Shown in pieces: positions 35,701 through 43,424 of a stretch of 64,000 nt of DNA. Each line of letters starts with the position of its first letter. Position 1 is the stretch's first letter. Source of the DNA: Sulfitobacter sabulilitoris (lineage in GTDB: Bacteria; Pseudomonadota; Alphaproteobacteria; Rhodobacterales; Rhodobacteraceae). The notes under the pieces were generated by a model that was not told the DNA's origin, did not search any database, and was given only the letters and a program-made list of their open reading frames with translations. The stretch is taken from positions 1-64,000 of the forward strand of contig NZ_VANS01000007.1 in the NCBI RefSeq assembly GCF_005887615.1, given 5' to 3'. Both the position numbers and the translations under genes were made by a program.

Positions 35701-38700
35701 TTGCGGATGGCCTCTTCGTAAAGCGCCATCGCCGCTTCGGTCTTGCCGGCCAGACGGGCGCATTCGGCGCCAAGCAATGGATACTGGAACCGGTGGTTGG
35801 TCGGATATTTCTCGGCCATCTTGCGCAGGGTCGCGAGATGTTTTTTCAGATGGGATCTGCGTTTCCGCTCCGATTGCGCCCCCAGTTGCGCCGATGCCCG
35901 CGTCAGGCTGAGACCCAAAAGCAGGTGATAGTCGACGAATTCCGGACCCAGTGTCGCAAAACCCTCCTGCGCGCGAAGCTTTCCGGAAAGCTCCTCGACC
36001 ATCGCCCAGTCGCCAAAGACATGGGTCAGCAGCAATTCGGTGGTGCAGAACGTCCCGACCGAGGCTTCGCCGGTCATGCTCTCTTCGATCAGGCGATCGT
36101 CCTGGGTCCAGAGCGGCGAGACCTCCGGATTGGTCAACCGATCGACGGCGCGGGTATAGATCTCGACAATCGAGCTCAGCACCTTGTTGCGCAGCCGCTT
36201 GTCATAGCGTTCAAATTCACCGAGCTGATCCGCCACCCTGTCGAGCGGGTCGCACAACAGCCAAGAGTATTTCAGGATGCTGTAGTAGTAATAACCGACA
36301 TATTCGAGATCGGCGGCCGTCCAGCTTTGAACCAGCCCTTTGCTCAGCAGGTCGCGCAATTCGCCATAGCGCCGGAAATGCCAGGCAACCACGACGCTGT
36401 AGGTATAGATGAACCGCCCTTGAACCAGCGGGCTGATATCGCGCGGTTCGAGCAGGTCGAACAGGTTGGTGCCGATCTTGTAGGCCTTGTCGACGGACTT
36501 GAAGGCCAGATAGATCACGATGGCGTAGTTCTGGATCGAAAACACTCCGGCGCTGGTCAGGCCCTTGCTCAGGGTCAGCCGCAACATGCGCAACGAGATC
36601 AGGACGAACAGGTCCTTGTTCTGCAGGAATGCCGGGGTCGAGACGATCATCAGCATCTCGATGAGCTGCTCGGCCTGCGGATCGTCCATATCCGGCAGGA
36701 TCGAGAAGTCGAAGACGTCATGACGGCGCAGTTCCAACTGGGTCGCGGTGAGCTGTGCCAGGATTTTTGGACCGGGCGCGCCGGACAGGTTCACACCCAG
36801 CAGTTTCAACCCCTCGACGCCCAGTTCGATGGCGCGGACATAGTCAGACCGCGCGGTGTGCAGGGTGACCAGGACCTGGTAGACCGACGCCTTCTGCGCA
36901 TTTGTGTCCAGATGGGCGATCAGATCGTCGAAATACGCTTTTGCCGCAGGAAACCCTCCGGTCATGAAGGCGATCTCCATCGCTTCCATCGTCAGTTCCT
37001 GAGTGATCTCGGGCTCGGTGTCCCAATTGATCCCGGTCACCTTTGCCGGCATGCTTTCGACCAGCGCCAGATAGCGTTGGGCGATGTCGTAGGCGGCGAC
37101 CGTCTTGGCCCGCCGCGCGCCGAAAATGGCGCCGCGTGTGACCAGTCGGCCGATCCCCGGTTCGTCGATCAGGTCGGCGCCCAAGGCGATCTGGTCCATC
37201 GCGCCGAACAGGCGGTCGTCGGTCGCCGGGTCTCGGATGTCCTTCAGAAGATAGGAGCCGATGCTGAAATGCCGCCGGGACCGTTCGGCCTCGGGCAATG
37301 AATGATAGGCCGCGTTGCGCACCATGTCATGGCCAAAGCGGTACATGCCCGCATCGCCGCCCAAAACCGGGATCACGAAACCTTCGGCCGCCGCTTCATT
37401 CAGGTTGCGCATGATCTCGTCATCGCTCATGTCGAGCACGATCCGAAGGGACGGGGCCAGAAACCGGGTTCCAAAGATCGCGGCGACGCGCAGCGTCTCG
37501 ACGGCAGGGGCCGAAAGCTGCTTGATCCGTTCGGTCATCAACTGGGCCACATCGGCTTCGACGACGCGTTCGGTCAGCGCGTCCATCACCCATTGCCACT
37601 GTCCGGTGCGCACATCGAAACGGATTGCGCCCTCGCTGTACAGTTCGGTCAACAGGCGCCTGACATAGAGCGGATTGCCAAGGGTCTTGGACTGGATCAC
37701 CTTGGCCAGATCATCCACCTTGACCTGCGATTCCAGATGCATCGTGTCGACGATCATCTGGCGTGTGTCCTCGATCGAAAGCGGCATCGCCTCGATCAAT
37801 GTCGTGCCGATCCGGCTGTCTTGCAGGCTGTCGAACAGGCGCCGGAGGCGGTGGTTTTCCCCGACCTCGGTGTCGCGGAAGGCGCCGACGATCATCAAAT
37901 GTGACAGTGACGCGCTCACCAGCAGGTCCTCGATCAGCGAAATCGAAGCGCCGTCGGCCCATTGCAGGTCGTCCAGAAACAGGATGAGCGGCGCCTCAGC
38001 GTCCGACAGCACCTCGAAGAACGCTTGCATGGCCAGGCGGAAGCGTTGGTTGGTTTCGGTCTGGTCACCCTTGCGGGCCGGGCCGGTATCGCCGACGAGG
38101 TGCTGCAATTCGGGAATGAAATCGGTCAGCACCGCCAGATTGTCGCCCAATCCCTCGCGCAGTCTCTGCCGCAGGCGATTGACCTCGTCGCCGTCGCGGG
38201 CCAGTTTTTCCAGCACATAGTCGCGCAAGGCCTGCACCAGGCCCAGATAGGGAAATCCCTGAATTTCGTCGTACTTCCCCGAGGCAAAGACGGGATCTGC
38301 ATCACCCTGCCGCATGTCACGCAGTTTTTCCGCGATGGTCGACTTGCCCGACCCCGAAGGTCCGCTCACCAGCAGCAACTCGACCTCGCCGGTAGCGATG
38401 TTTCCATAAAGGCGTTCGAGTTTCTGAAAGATCCGGTCCCGGCCGTACGGTTTGTCGGGAATGCGGAACGTGGCCTGCGCGTCACGCGCGCCCAGATCAA
38501 AATCCGGGATCGCCCGGTCGCGGGCGTATGCATCGCGGCACAATCTGAGGTCTGCCAAAAGGCCAAAGGCCGTCTGATACCGGCTTCCCGGCGCTTTCTC
38601 GAGCAGCTTTTGCAGGATCTTGACCACCATCGGCGGAATGTCGGCGCGCAGTTCGGTCACGTCGGGCGGCGGCACGGCAAGGTGAAGATGCAGCAACTCC

Positions 38701-39314
38701 AGCTTGTCGATACTCTCAAAGGGCGGGGCGCCGGTCAGCATCTCGTGAAACACGACGCCCAAAGCATAGAGATCGGCGCGCAGGTCGGCGACCGCGTCGG
38801 TCCGTCCGCTCTGCTCTGGCGCGCAATACAGGATTTCCGCGATGTCGCGCCCCTCGATTCCCGACGGCCGCTCGGCCGGCCGGGTCAGACAGTCCGGATG
38901 CAGTGCAAGGCGCAGCGTGCGTTTCTCGGTATTCACGAAAAAGGCGGCGGGCGACAAATGCCCGTGCGCGGTTTGCCGGTTGTGCAGCAGTTCGACGGCT
39001 TCGGCCATCTGCATCGCGAAGCCGAGGAATTGATCCGCCCGCTGCCGTCCGACGCGGATGAGCCGGCCAAGACTGCTGCCCGAAGGGTACTCCATCAGAA
39101 GTTTCACGGCGTCCTTGTTGCGTTCGAACGCCACGGGGCGGGCAAGGTACGGGCTGGGATGGTCCTGAAACAGGGCAAGGCGCGCGGCGATCCGTTCGGA
39201 TACGTCCCCCTGCGCCTGCGACGCCTCCCAGATCAGGACCGATGTGCCGTCGGGCCCGCCATCGGTCCGGTAAAGTCCGGGAGCCGAGGCTTCGTCCTGC
39301 TGGTGCGGTGTCAT
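32787..39314 (-). CDS. Giant sensor: pseudokinase, AAA, GAF, HisKA, REC, cyclase
   Basis: A 2175-residue cytoplasmic signalling protein. Residues 1-270 are a Ser/Thr-kinase-like domain with HGHLSP instead of HRDLKP, no DFG and no clear ATP lysine, so a pseudokinase. Residues 290-600 are an AAA/STAND ATPase (GPSGSGKST 318-326; LFLDDLQWAD 445-454). Residues 700-1250 are helical, TPR-like. A GAF domain lies at about 1290-1450, then HisKA with His1487 (SHELRTPLNG), HATPase with DTGIGIP and GVGLGLAI, and a receiver with Asp1815 (LLDVMMPG). A class III nucleotide cyclase domain at 1920-2095 keeps both metal Asp residues (FSDIRGFT 1925-1932; GDG 1970-1972). There are no membrane helices. The start overlaps the upstream gene by 4 bases. 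Confidence 0.85.
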   Translation of the reverse strand: MTPHQQDEASAPGLYRTDGGPDGTSVLIWEASQAQGDVSERIAARLALFQDHPSPYLARPVAFERNKDAVKLLMEYPSGSSLGRLIRVGRQRADQFLGFAMQMAEAVELLHNRQTAHGHLSPAAFFVNTEKRTLRLALHPDCLTRPAERPSGIEGRDIAEILYCAPEQSGRTDAVADLRADLYALGVVFHEMLTGAPPFESIDKLELLHLHLAVPPPDVTELRADIPPMVVKILQKLLEKAPGSRYQTAFGLLADLRLCRDAYARDRAIPDFDLGARDAQATFRIPDKPYGRDRIFQKLERLYGNIATGEVELLLVSGPSGSGKSTIAEKLRDMRQGDADPVFASGKYDEIQGFPYLGLVQALRDYVLEKLARDGDEVNRLRQRLREGLGDNLAVLTDFIPELQHLVGDTGPARKGDQTETNQRFRLAMQAFFEVLSDAEAPLILFLDDLQWADGASISLIEDLLVSASLSHLMIVGAFRDTEVGENHRLRRLFDSLQDSRIGTTLIEAMPLSIEDTRQMIVDTMHLESQVKVDDLAKVIQSKTLGNPLYVRRLLTELYSEGAIRFDVRTGQWQWVMDALTERVVEADVAQLMTERIKQLSAPAVETLRVAAIFGTRFLAPSLRIVLDMSDDEIMRNLNEAAAEGFVIPVLGGDAGMYRFGHDMVRNAAYHSLPEAERSRRHFSIGSYLLKDIRDPATDDRLFGAMDQIALGADLIDEPGIGRLVTRGAIFGARRAKTVAAYDIAQRYLALVESMPAKVTGINWDTEPEITQELTMEAMEIAFMTGGFPAAKAYFDDLIAHLDTNAQKASVYQVLVTLHTARSDYVRAIELGVEGLKLLGVNLSGAPGPKILAQLTATQLELRRHDVFDFSILPDMDDPQAEQLIEMLMIVSTPAFLQNKDLFVLISLRMLRLTLSKGLTSAGVFSIQNYAIVIYLAFKSVDKAYKIGTNLFDLLEPRDISPLVQGRFIYTYSVVVAWHFRRYGELRDLLSKGLVQSWTAADLEYVGYYYYSILKYSWLLCDPLDRVADQLGEFERYDKRLRNKVLSSIVEIYTRAVDRLTNPEVSPLWTQDDRLIEESMTGEASVGTFCTTELLLTHVFGDWAMVEELSGKLRAQEGFATLGPEFVDYHLLLGLSLTRASAQLGAQSERKRRSHLKKHLATLRKMAEKYPTNHRFQYPLLGAECARLAGKTEAAMALYEEAIRKAEDERVWSYAGIACECAAALSADAGDATAQAGFIERAHAAYAAWGATNKVRMIERDWPDLAPAGTDTKADAAGDDALDVTSIIKASQIILEVTNLDTLLTRLMQITLENAGADVGSLYLVGEDGNLRLAAEGIKQGVDAKVTVFRDGPALTTLKPSDHPREIVSQVAASLDPVILADARAAPRFFRLRYIEARAPKSLMCLPVTGSRGLQAVLHLENSLVEGVFTAERQEILTTLVSLAAISLSNAQLYARQSEALKLEKRASEELARVNRLKDEFLANTSHELRTPLNGIIGLADALIGGAKGEVPAPVKATLSLIASSGQRLSSLVTDILDLSRLREGELELQNRPLDLHTVVDVVFALMEPRALQDEIDLRNLVPKEGSNVLADENRLQQILFNLVDNAMKFSEGGQVTVSTALREDRVHVTVSDTGIGIPEEAQARIFNSFEKVDASDTSGFQGVGLGLAITKSLVEMHGGKITVLSDTGKGAAFTFDLLLTTAAPEQNLRGIARLADHRDRGPISGLGTATAGPGLFKPGEVARVDVSGQLIKAQMPLSDQHRYSTLVIDDDPINLEVLRNYLEMDGFEVELARDGREGLRRMEEGYDPDIVLLDVMMPGMSGYEVCRAIRTARPAASLPVVMLTAKNQVEDLRAGFAAGATDYLAKPFSREELSARMHAHIELARVSTAYERFVPVEFLKFLDRDSILDIGLGDNVARRMTVMFSDIRGFTSIAEKSNPSETFRFLNDYFGRVGPVVKANNGVVNQFLGDGMMSLFPGNPDEGVKAAVEIQREIRRINVDREAVRHSPVGTGIGLHTGDLIMGIIGDAHRLNGNVISDAVNLASRLEGVTAIYGAGIAVSEDVISAMSEPDRYPHRMLDTVRVIGRELPVVVYEVFAADPPESARLKAATRDAFEGAHADLRNARFGRAAEQFARIADQNPLDAGAKRLAERASRLAEKGAPDDWSGIEILKTK

Positions 39315-40342
39315 TCTTCAGTCAGCCTTTCTTGGCCTTCATGTTCGGGTCGCATGCTCTCGAAATCAGGCGTCGCAACGAGAGAGAAATAAGCTTTGGC
39401 TTCGATTTTCCGCACGCCAGCCTCACCGTCGGTTTTCAGCTTAATGTGATTGAGACCAAAGTCCAAACGTTCCGCGCCTGCGGGCCCGGTTTTGGGTCCG
39501 ATCGTCCTGCGCGGGGTCAGCTTGTTCAGGGCCTTTGCCTTGTCGCCGCTGGCCAGTCCGGCTGCGTGCAGGTCTTGGCCTGCGGTATGGTCCGCGCAGA
39601 AGCTGCTGCAAGGAAGCTCGACCCCCAGCGACGGGGCGAGCCCGTTGCCGAGATCCACATCGATCCTGCACGGTCCGGCGCGTACATGACGGTCCGCGAA
39701 GCCGGCCAAGCCGTGCGCGACATCGTCATGGCCGGGCCAGCGCAGGCGGCGGAGCACCTCCCGAACGCCATCGCCGGGAACACCGTCGAGCACCAGCCGC
39801 AGGCATGGTCCGTCGGCGGCGTCGCGGCTGGCCATGACCCCCGCCTGCCTCAAGAACACCCCGGAGGGAAGCTTGCGAAGCAAGGCGGTCACGTCGGGGG
39901 CATCGATCCCGGGCCAGATCGCACCGAACAGGGACCGAGCCATCGAGGCCGCCGCCTCCGGATCCGGAGACGCAGACCCCACGAAGAAGCTGGGAAGGCT
40001 CATGCCGCCGTGCCGCTCCATATCGAATTCGAGCCAGAGAACATCAGCCAGGGCAAGATCAGTATCGATCAGCGAAAGAACCTGCGCTGTCTTTCCAAGG
40101 TTGGCTGAACCGGAGAGCAGGGCCTCGTGGAGGCGGGCAAATGACGGCCCGCGCCGCAGCAGCGCAATGGAATAATCCATGCGGCCCGGAGGGCCGTTCA
40201 ACGCACATTCAAGAATGTGCCCGACGGCCGCATCGGGCAGCCCGCGGGAAAACCCGGTCAGCCCCACGACGCCCGCAGCCGTCGCAAACTCCGGGATCAA
40301 CGAATGAACAGCGTGAGTGAGCGTCTCTTGCCGGCAGATCAC
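39311..40342 (-). CDS. Conserved-looking protein of unknown function
   Basis: A 343-residue protein I do not recognise. It is soluble with no signal peptide. Notable stretches are VLWLEFDMER (102-111), SLPSFFVGSA (115-124), a Cys-containing segment ELPCSSFCADH (242-252) and a C-terminal LNHIKLK...EAKAYFSL (298-321) that look like conserved core elements. Start is GTG 40342; an in-frame stop lies about 10 codons upstream, so little alternative exists. It overlaps the giant sensor gene by 4 bases (translational coupling) and begins 34 bases after the 78-residue gene. It may be an enzyme or partner acting on that small protein, which is a guess from linkage only. Confidence 0.7.
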   Translation of the reverse strand: MICRQETLTHAVHSLIPEFATAAGVVGLTGFSRGLPDAAVGHILECALNGPPGRMDYSIALLRRGPSFARLHEALLSGSANLGKTAQVLSLIDTDLALADVLWLEFDMERHGGMSLPSFFVGSASPDPEAAASMARSLFGAIWPGIDAPDVTALLRKLPSGVFLRQAGVMASRDAADGPCLRLVLDGVPGDGVREVLRRLRWPGHDDVAHGLAGFADRHVRAGPCRIDVDLGNGLAPSLGVELPCSSFCADHTAGQDLHAAGLASGDKAKALNKLTPRRTIGPKTGPAGAERLDFGLNHIKLKTDGEAGVRKIEAKAYFSLVATPDFESMRPEHEGQERLTEE

Positions 40343-40376
40343 AGAGGTTTCCGACGCGGTGCGCGATCTTTATGGC

Positions 40377-40613
40377 CTACCAAAGATAGTCGCAGACGTT
40401 CTTTCCAATGAACAGGTTCAGATCGTTGCCCTGCTTTTTGCTGACGTCCTCCGCCAGCTTGGCCGGCATGCCCAGCTTTTCCAGATAGGCCTGAGCGGCC
40501 TCGGGGCTTTCGCCATACGCGTCCATGAATTCCTTCCGGGTCTCGTCGTTGACGAAACACTTGGTGATCACCTCACACGTATAAAAGGCCGGATTGCGAT
40601 CTGTGGCGTCCAT
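40377..40613 (-). CDS. 78-residue three-cysteine small protein, unknown
   Basis: A small soluble acidic protein with Cys13, Cys19 and Cys74, helix-forming middle (ETRKEFMDAYGESPEAAQAY) and the C-terminal end NVCDYLW. No signal peptide and no membrane segment are seen. The Shine-Dalgarno AAAGGAA lies about 6 bases before ATG 40613. It sits between the cytochrome-like gene (56-base gap) and the unknown 343-residue gene (34-base gap). Size and placement would fit a precursor peptide, a redox or metal carrier, or an adaptor; none is demonstrated by the sequence. Confidence 0.7.
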   Translation of the reverse strand: MDATDRNPAFYTCEVITKCFVNDETRKEFMDAYGESPEAAQAYLEKLGMPAKLAEDVSKKQGNDLNLFIGKNVCDYLW

Positions 40614-40669
40614 GGGATGTTCCTTTTCTGTTTTGTTATTATAGGTTTGTCGAAATTGCGTGTCTGGGG

Positions 40670-42127
40670 TCATTTGTTGCCTTGAACAGGAGACGAGCGT
40701 TGCAGAACATCCCTGTTGAAGGAAAAGATGAAATCGAGTGTCTCGCGCGCCGCACCCGGTTGATCGGGGCGCGCAAAGGAATGGCAGGACTGACAGCTTG
40801 ATGTGTTCTGCGTGTAGGTTTCCATGGTCGCGTTGCCCAGGATCTCGGGCAATAGGCGCCCGTTGGAATCCAGCAACTCCCACTGGGTGCCGTGCAGGCG
40901 ATAGTTCCGCAAAGGGCTGTTGGCGAACCCGCTCTTGAGCCGCGCGTTGATGCAACGGAAGTTCTGGTCATAGGCGGAACATTCCTTGACCGCGACGCCG
41001 ATCGGCTCGGCATAGTAACCCGGCGGGTAAAAGGCGACGACACGGGAGGGTATCCCTGCGGCGGCATGTTTGGGCGGGGTGTTCAGCTTGGCGGCGCCGT
41101 CCTGATCGCGGGAATAGAAGAGCCATTGCGGCACCGACGCGCCATCGGCATAGACACCGGCGGCGGTGTCGCCAACCTCTGCCCAAGTTGGAGCGACGGT
41201 ATCGTGCTCGAACGTGCCCCAGCCCCATTTCTTGAATTGGTCCGTCTTGTAGATCACGTGCAGGCCAACCAACCCGACCGGGCGAAGTGCGCAGTCATGG
41301 GTCACCTTGCCGTTCTCGACCAAGGGGGTGATATAGGCCCAGGCCTTGTGAAAGCGCATCGGATCGTGCTTTGCATCCAGCACCATCCATGATGATTTAA
41401 GGACAATCGCCCCGCGCTGCTTGCCGTTCGCGGGGGCGATCCAAAACCCTTTTGGCATCGACAGTTTGCCGTTCTTGTGCAGAAAGCCTTCCAGGCCACG
41501 CGCGTCAAAAAGCTTGTTCTCGACCGTGTAGTCATAAGCTTGCTTGTTGAAGATCACATCATAGCGAACCGGCACGCCGTTTCGGTCCAAAAGCGCACGG
41601 CCCTCCGGGTTCAAATACTCGTCCAGCAGGCGTGGCTGCATGGTCATGGGAATGTCTGCGGCATAGGGGACCGAAGCCATTGCGGCTTCCAGGTCAAGCT
41701 CGGCGCAGGCGGCGGGCAGGGGATAGGCGGTGCTGTCCCAGGGCAGCGGCGGCTGGTCGCCCCGAAAAATCTGGTTGGTGCTTTTCCAGGTCTCCCAGAC
41801 CGCGGTCCATGAGCCATCAAGCTTGGCCTGATAGTCTGGAACGCCCGGCATCGCCTTGCCATTTTCATCAAGCTTCACCGGCCAATTGATGGCTGCGAAT
41901 ATCTTGGCCGTGAAACCGTCGGCCTGATTGGCCGTGATGGTGTTCACATCACCGATGAAACAGGCATTGACTGTGTTGTTGACTGGTTTGACGGCGGCGG
42001 TCTTGCACGAACAGGCCAGTTGATCGATCGGGTCGCACTCTGACGCCGATTGCGCCTGTACCGCACCGCCGCCCAAACATACGCTGACGGCGGTTATCAA
42101 CAAACGCCGGGAAATTCGATTGATCAT
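40670..42127 (-). CDS. Secreted monoheme cytochrome-like protein
   Basis: A 485-residue protein with a signal peptide (residues 1 to about 25, ending GGGAVQAQSA). A Cys-rich segment follows (CDPIDQLACSCK). A single c-type heme site, CQSCH, lies at 445-449 close to the C-terminus, within a domain that begins RLHGTQWELLDSNGRLLP. The large middle domain is unfamiliar. Export plus heme points to a periplasmic redox protein or redox sensor. It is the first gene of the four-gene operon ending with the giant sensor, so it could provide the extracytoplasmic input; that is inferred from linkage. Confidence 0.75.
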   Translation of the reverse strand: MINRISRRLLITAVSVCLGGGAVQAQSASECDPIDQLACSCKTAAVKPVNNTVNACFIGDVNTITANQADGFTAKIFAAINWPVKLDENGKAMPGVPDYQAKLDGSWTAVWETWKSTNQIFRGDQPPLPWDSTAYPLPAACAELDLEAAMASVPYAADIPMTMQPRLLDEYLNPEGRALLDRNGVPVRYDVIFNKQAYDYTVENKLFDARGLEGFLHKNGKLSMPKGFWIAPANGKQRGAIVLKSSWMVLDAKHDPMRFHKAWAYITPLVENGKVTHDCALRPVGLVGLHVIYKTDQFKKWGWGTFEHDTVAPTWAEVGDTAAGVYADGASVPQWLFYSRDQDGAAKLNTPPKHAAAGIPSRVVAFYPPGYYAEPIGVAVKECSAYDQNFRCINARLKSGFANSPLRNYRLHGTQWELLDSNGRLLPEILGNATMETYTQNTSSCQSCHSFARPDQPGAARETLDFIFSFNRDVLQRSSPVQGNK

Positions 42128-42217
42128 CTTGCGTGTTCCCCGAAATAGCCCAAAAAAATATCAGCGAAAAAATGCGTACTCCGACCTTGGTTGAAGGCTA
42201 GCTTAAGGCCAACTGAC

Positions 42218-42240
42218 GAATTCGCAAAAGGAATTCGCAA
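42218..42240. repeat. Tandem 10-base repeat upstream of the cytochrome operon
   Basis: GAATTCGCAA occurs at 42218-42227 and again at 42231-42240, a 13-base period, about 90-115 bases before the cytochrome gene start. This is a plausible operator for the four-gene operon. The surrounding gap 42128-42261 holds no other feature I can support. Confidence 0.35.
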
Positions 42241-42261
42241 GCAAACGCATTTCGGCAAAGC

Positions 42262-42381
42262 CTAAATCCTGTTGAGCGAGGCCATCCTGGGGGCGGGCAG
42301 GCCAAGTCGGGCAAGCTGCGCCTTGTAAACCCGCATGAGACCGGCGGCCGGCGCCAATTCGACTTGCAGATCGAGCGGCAT
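42262..42381 (-). CDS. Possible 39-residue small ORF
   Basis: A short open frame (MPLDLQVELAPAAGLMRVYK, ending ASLNRI) has GC-rich third positions like its neighbours and lies 35 bases after the end of the formylglycine-enzyme gene on the same strand. No strong ribosome binding site or family match is apparent. It may be a real small gene at the operon end or a chance frame. Confidence 0.2.
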   Translation of the reverse strand: MPLDLQVELAPAAGLMRVYKAQLARLGLPAPRMASLNRI

Positions 42382-42416
42382 TGAAGTGGCCCCGCTTCGA
42401 TGCACCGATAGGCCGT

Positions 42417-43424
42417 TCAATCGTGGCTTGCGTGATACACCAACCGGAACCCGATATGAGAGGTGGAAGTGTCCGGTGACGTGCTGTTGCGCGCGGCGAT
42501 GCGGTAGCGATAGCAATAGCTGCGGTGGCATAGAAATGATCCGCCCTTGCTGAGCTTGTATCCCGTCTTGCCGGCATGTGCCGCAGCAACTGCCTTTTTG
42601 AGGGATTGAACCTTGAAGGTTTCGCTGGTCAACTCCCAGACATTGCCGACCATGTTGTAAAGCCCGTAGCCATTCGGGTCGAAGGATCGCGCGGGCGCTG
42701 TCCCGAGGTAGCCGTCGCGCGCGGTGTTTTGCCGTGGAAACTGCCCCTGCCAGATGTTGCAGGGGAAAAACCCGCTGTCATCGGGTTCGGTATCGCCCCA
42801 GGGAAAGGGATGGTCGCCCAAACCGCCGCGCGCTGCGTGTTCCCATTCCGCCTCGGTCGGCAGGCGACCACCGGCCCATTGCGCAAAGGCGGTCGCATCG
42901 TTCCAGGACACATGCGTGACCGGATGATCCATGTCGGGGCGCTCCGCGCTGCCCGGCCCGAACGGAGTGCGCCAGTTCGCACCTTCGATCACCCGCCACC
43001 AGGGCGTCTCCGCGATGGCGCGGCTGGGCGGTGACCCCTTGGGCAGAAGGCCCTGAAACACCAGCGAATCCCCCATGCGTTCTGCATCGGTGACATATCC
43101 GGTTTCGGCCACGAAAGCCTGAAACCGGGCGGTCGTGACGGCTGCCGTATCCACGCTGAACGCCTTGATTTTCTTCCTGCGCAGCGGGCCTTCGCCATCA
43201 AGCGGAAAGACCGGGCGATTGGTCCCGACAAGCGCCTGCCCGCCGGGAATGACCGCGACATGCCGCTCTACGACTGCCTTGCCTGGTTGCACGGGTCGGG
43301 GCGTCGGCGCTGCCGCGTCTGTCGGCGCCTTTCGGCTGGGTGAGCAACAGGATTTCACGGCTCGGCAATGCTCCGTTCGGCCAGGACGCGACCCATCTTG
43401 ATCGGCTTGGGGGCGGTCCGCCAC
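42417..43424 (-). CDS. Formylglycine-generating enzyme
   Basis: About 335 residues from GTG 43424, directly after the sulfatase stop. The core starts near residue 55 (HVAVIPGGQALVGTN) and has the FGE-sulfatase fold: HPVTHVSWNDATAFAQWAGG, LPTEAEWEHAARGG, NMVGNVWELTSE. The end block GGSFLCHRSYCYRYRIAAR contains both active-site cysteines (299 and 304), which separates true formylglycine enzymes from look-alikes. It oxidises the CxPSR cysteine of sulfatases to formylglycine and here surely matures the adjacent one. The first 50 residues look unstructured, so the true start may be further in. Confidence 0.9.
   Translation of the reverse strand: MADRPQADQDGSRPGRTEHCRAVKSCCSPSRKAPTDAAAPTPRPVQPGKAVVERHVAVIPGGQALVGTNRPVFPLDGEGPLRRKKIKAFSVDTAAVTTARFQAFVAETGYVTDAERMGDSLVFQGLLPKGSPPSRAIAETPWWRVIEGANWRTPFGPGSAERPDMDHPVTHVSWNDATAFAQWAGGRLPTEAEWEHAARGGLGDHPFPWGDTEPDDSGFFPCNIWQGQFPRQNTARDGYLGTAPARSFDPNGYGLYNMVGNVWELTSETFKVQSLKKAVAAAHAGKTGYKLSKGGSFLCHRSYCYRYRIAARNSTSPDTSTSHIGFRLVYHASHD

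Noticed and set aside
32895-39392. Several long plus-strand open frames (318-571 residues) opposite the giant sensor gene
   Set aside because: The sensor's domains are continuous on the minus strand; the plus-strand frames show no motifs and arise from high GC and codon bias.
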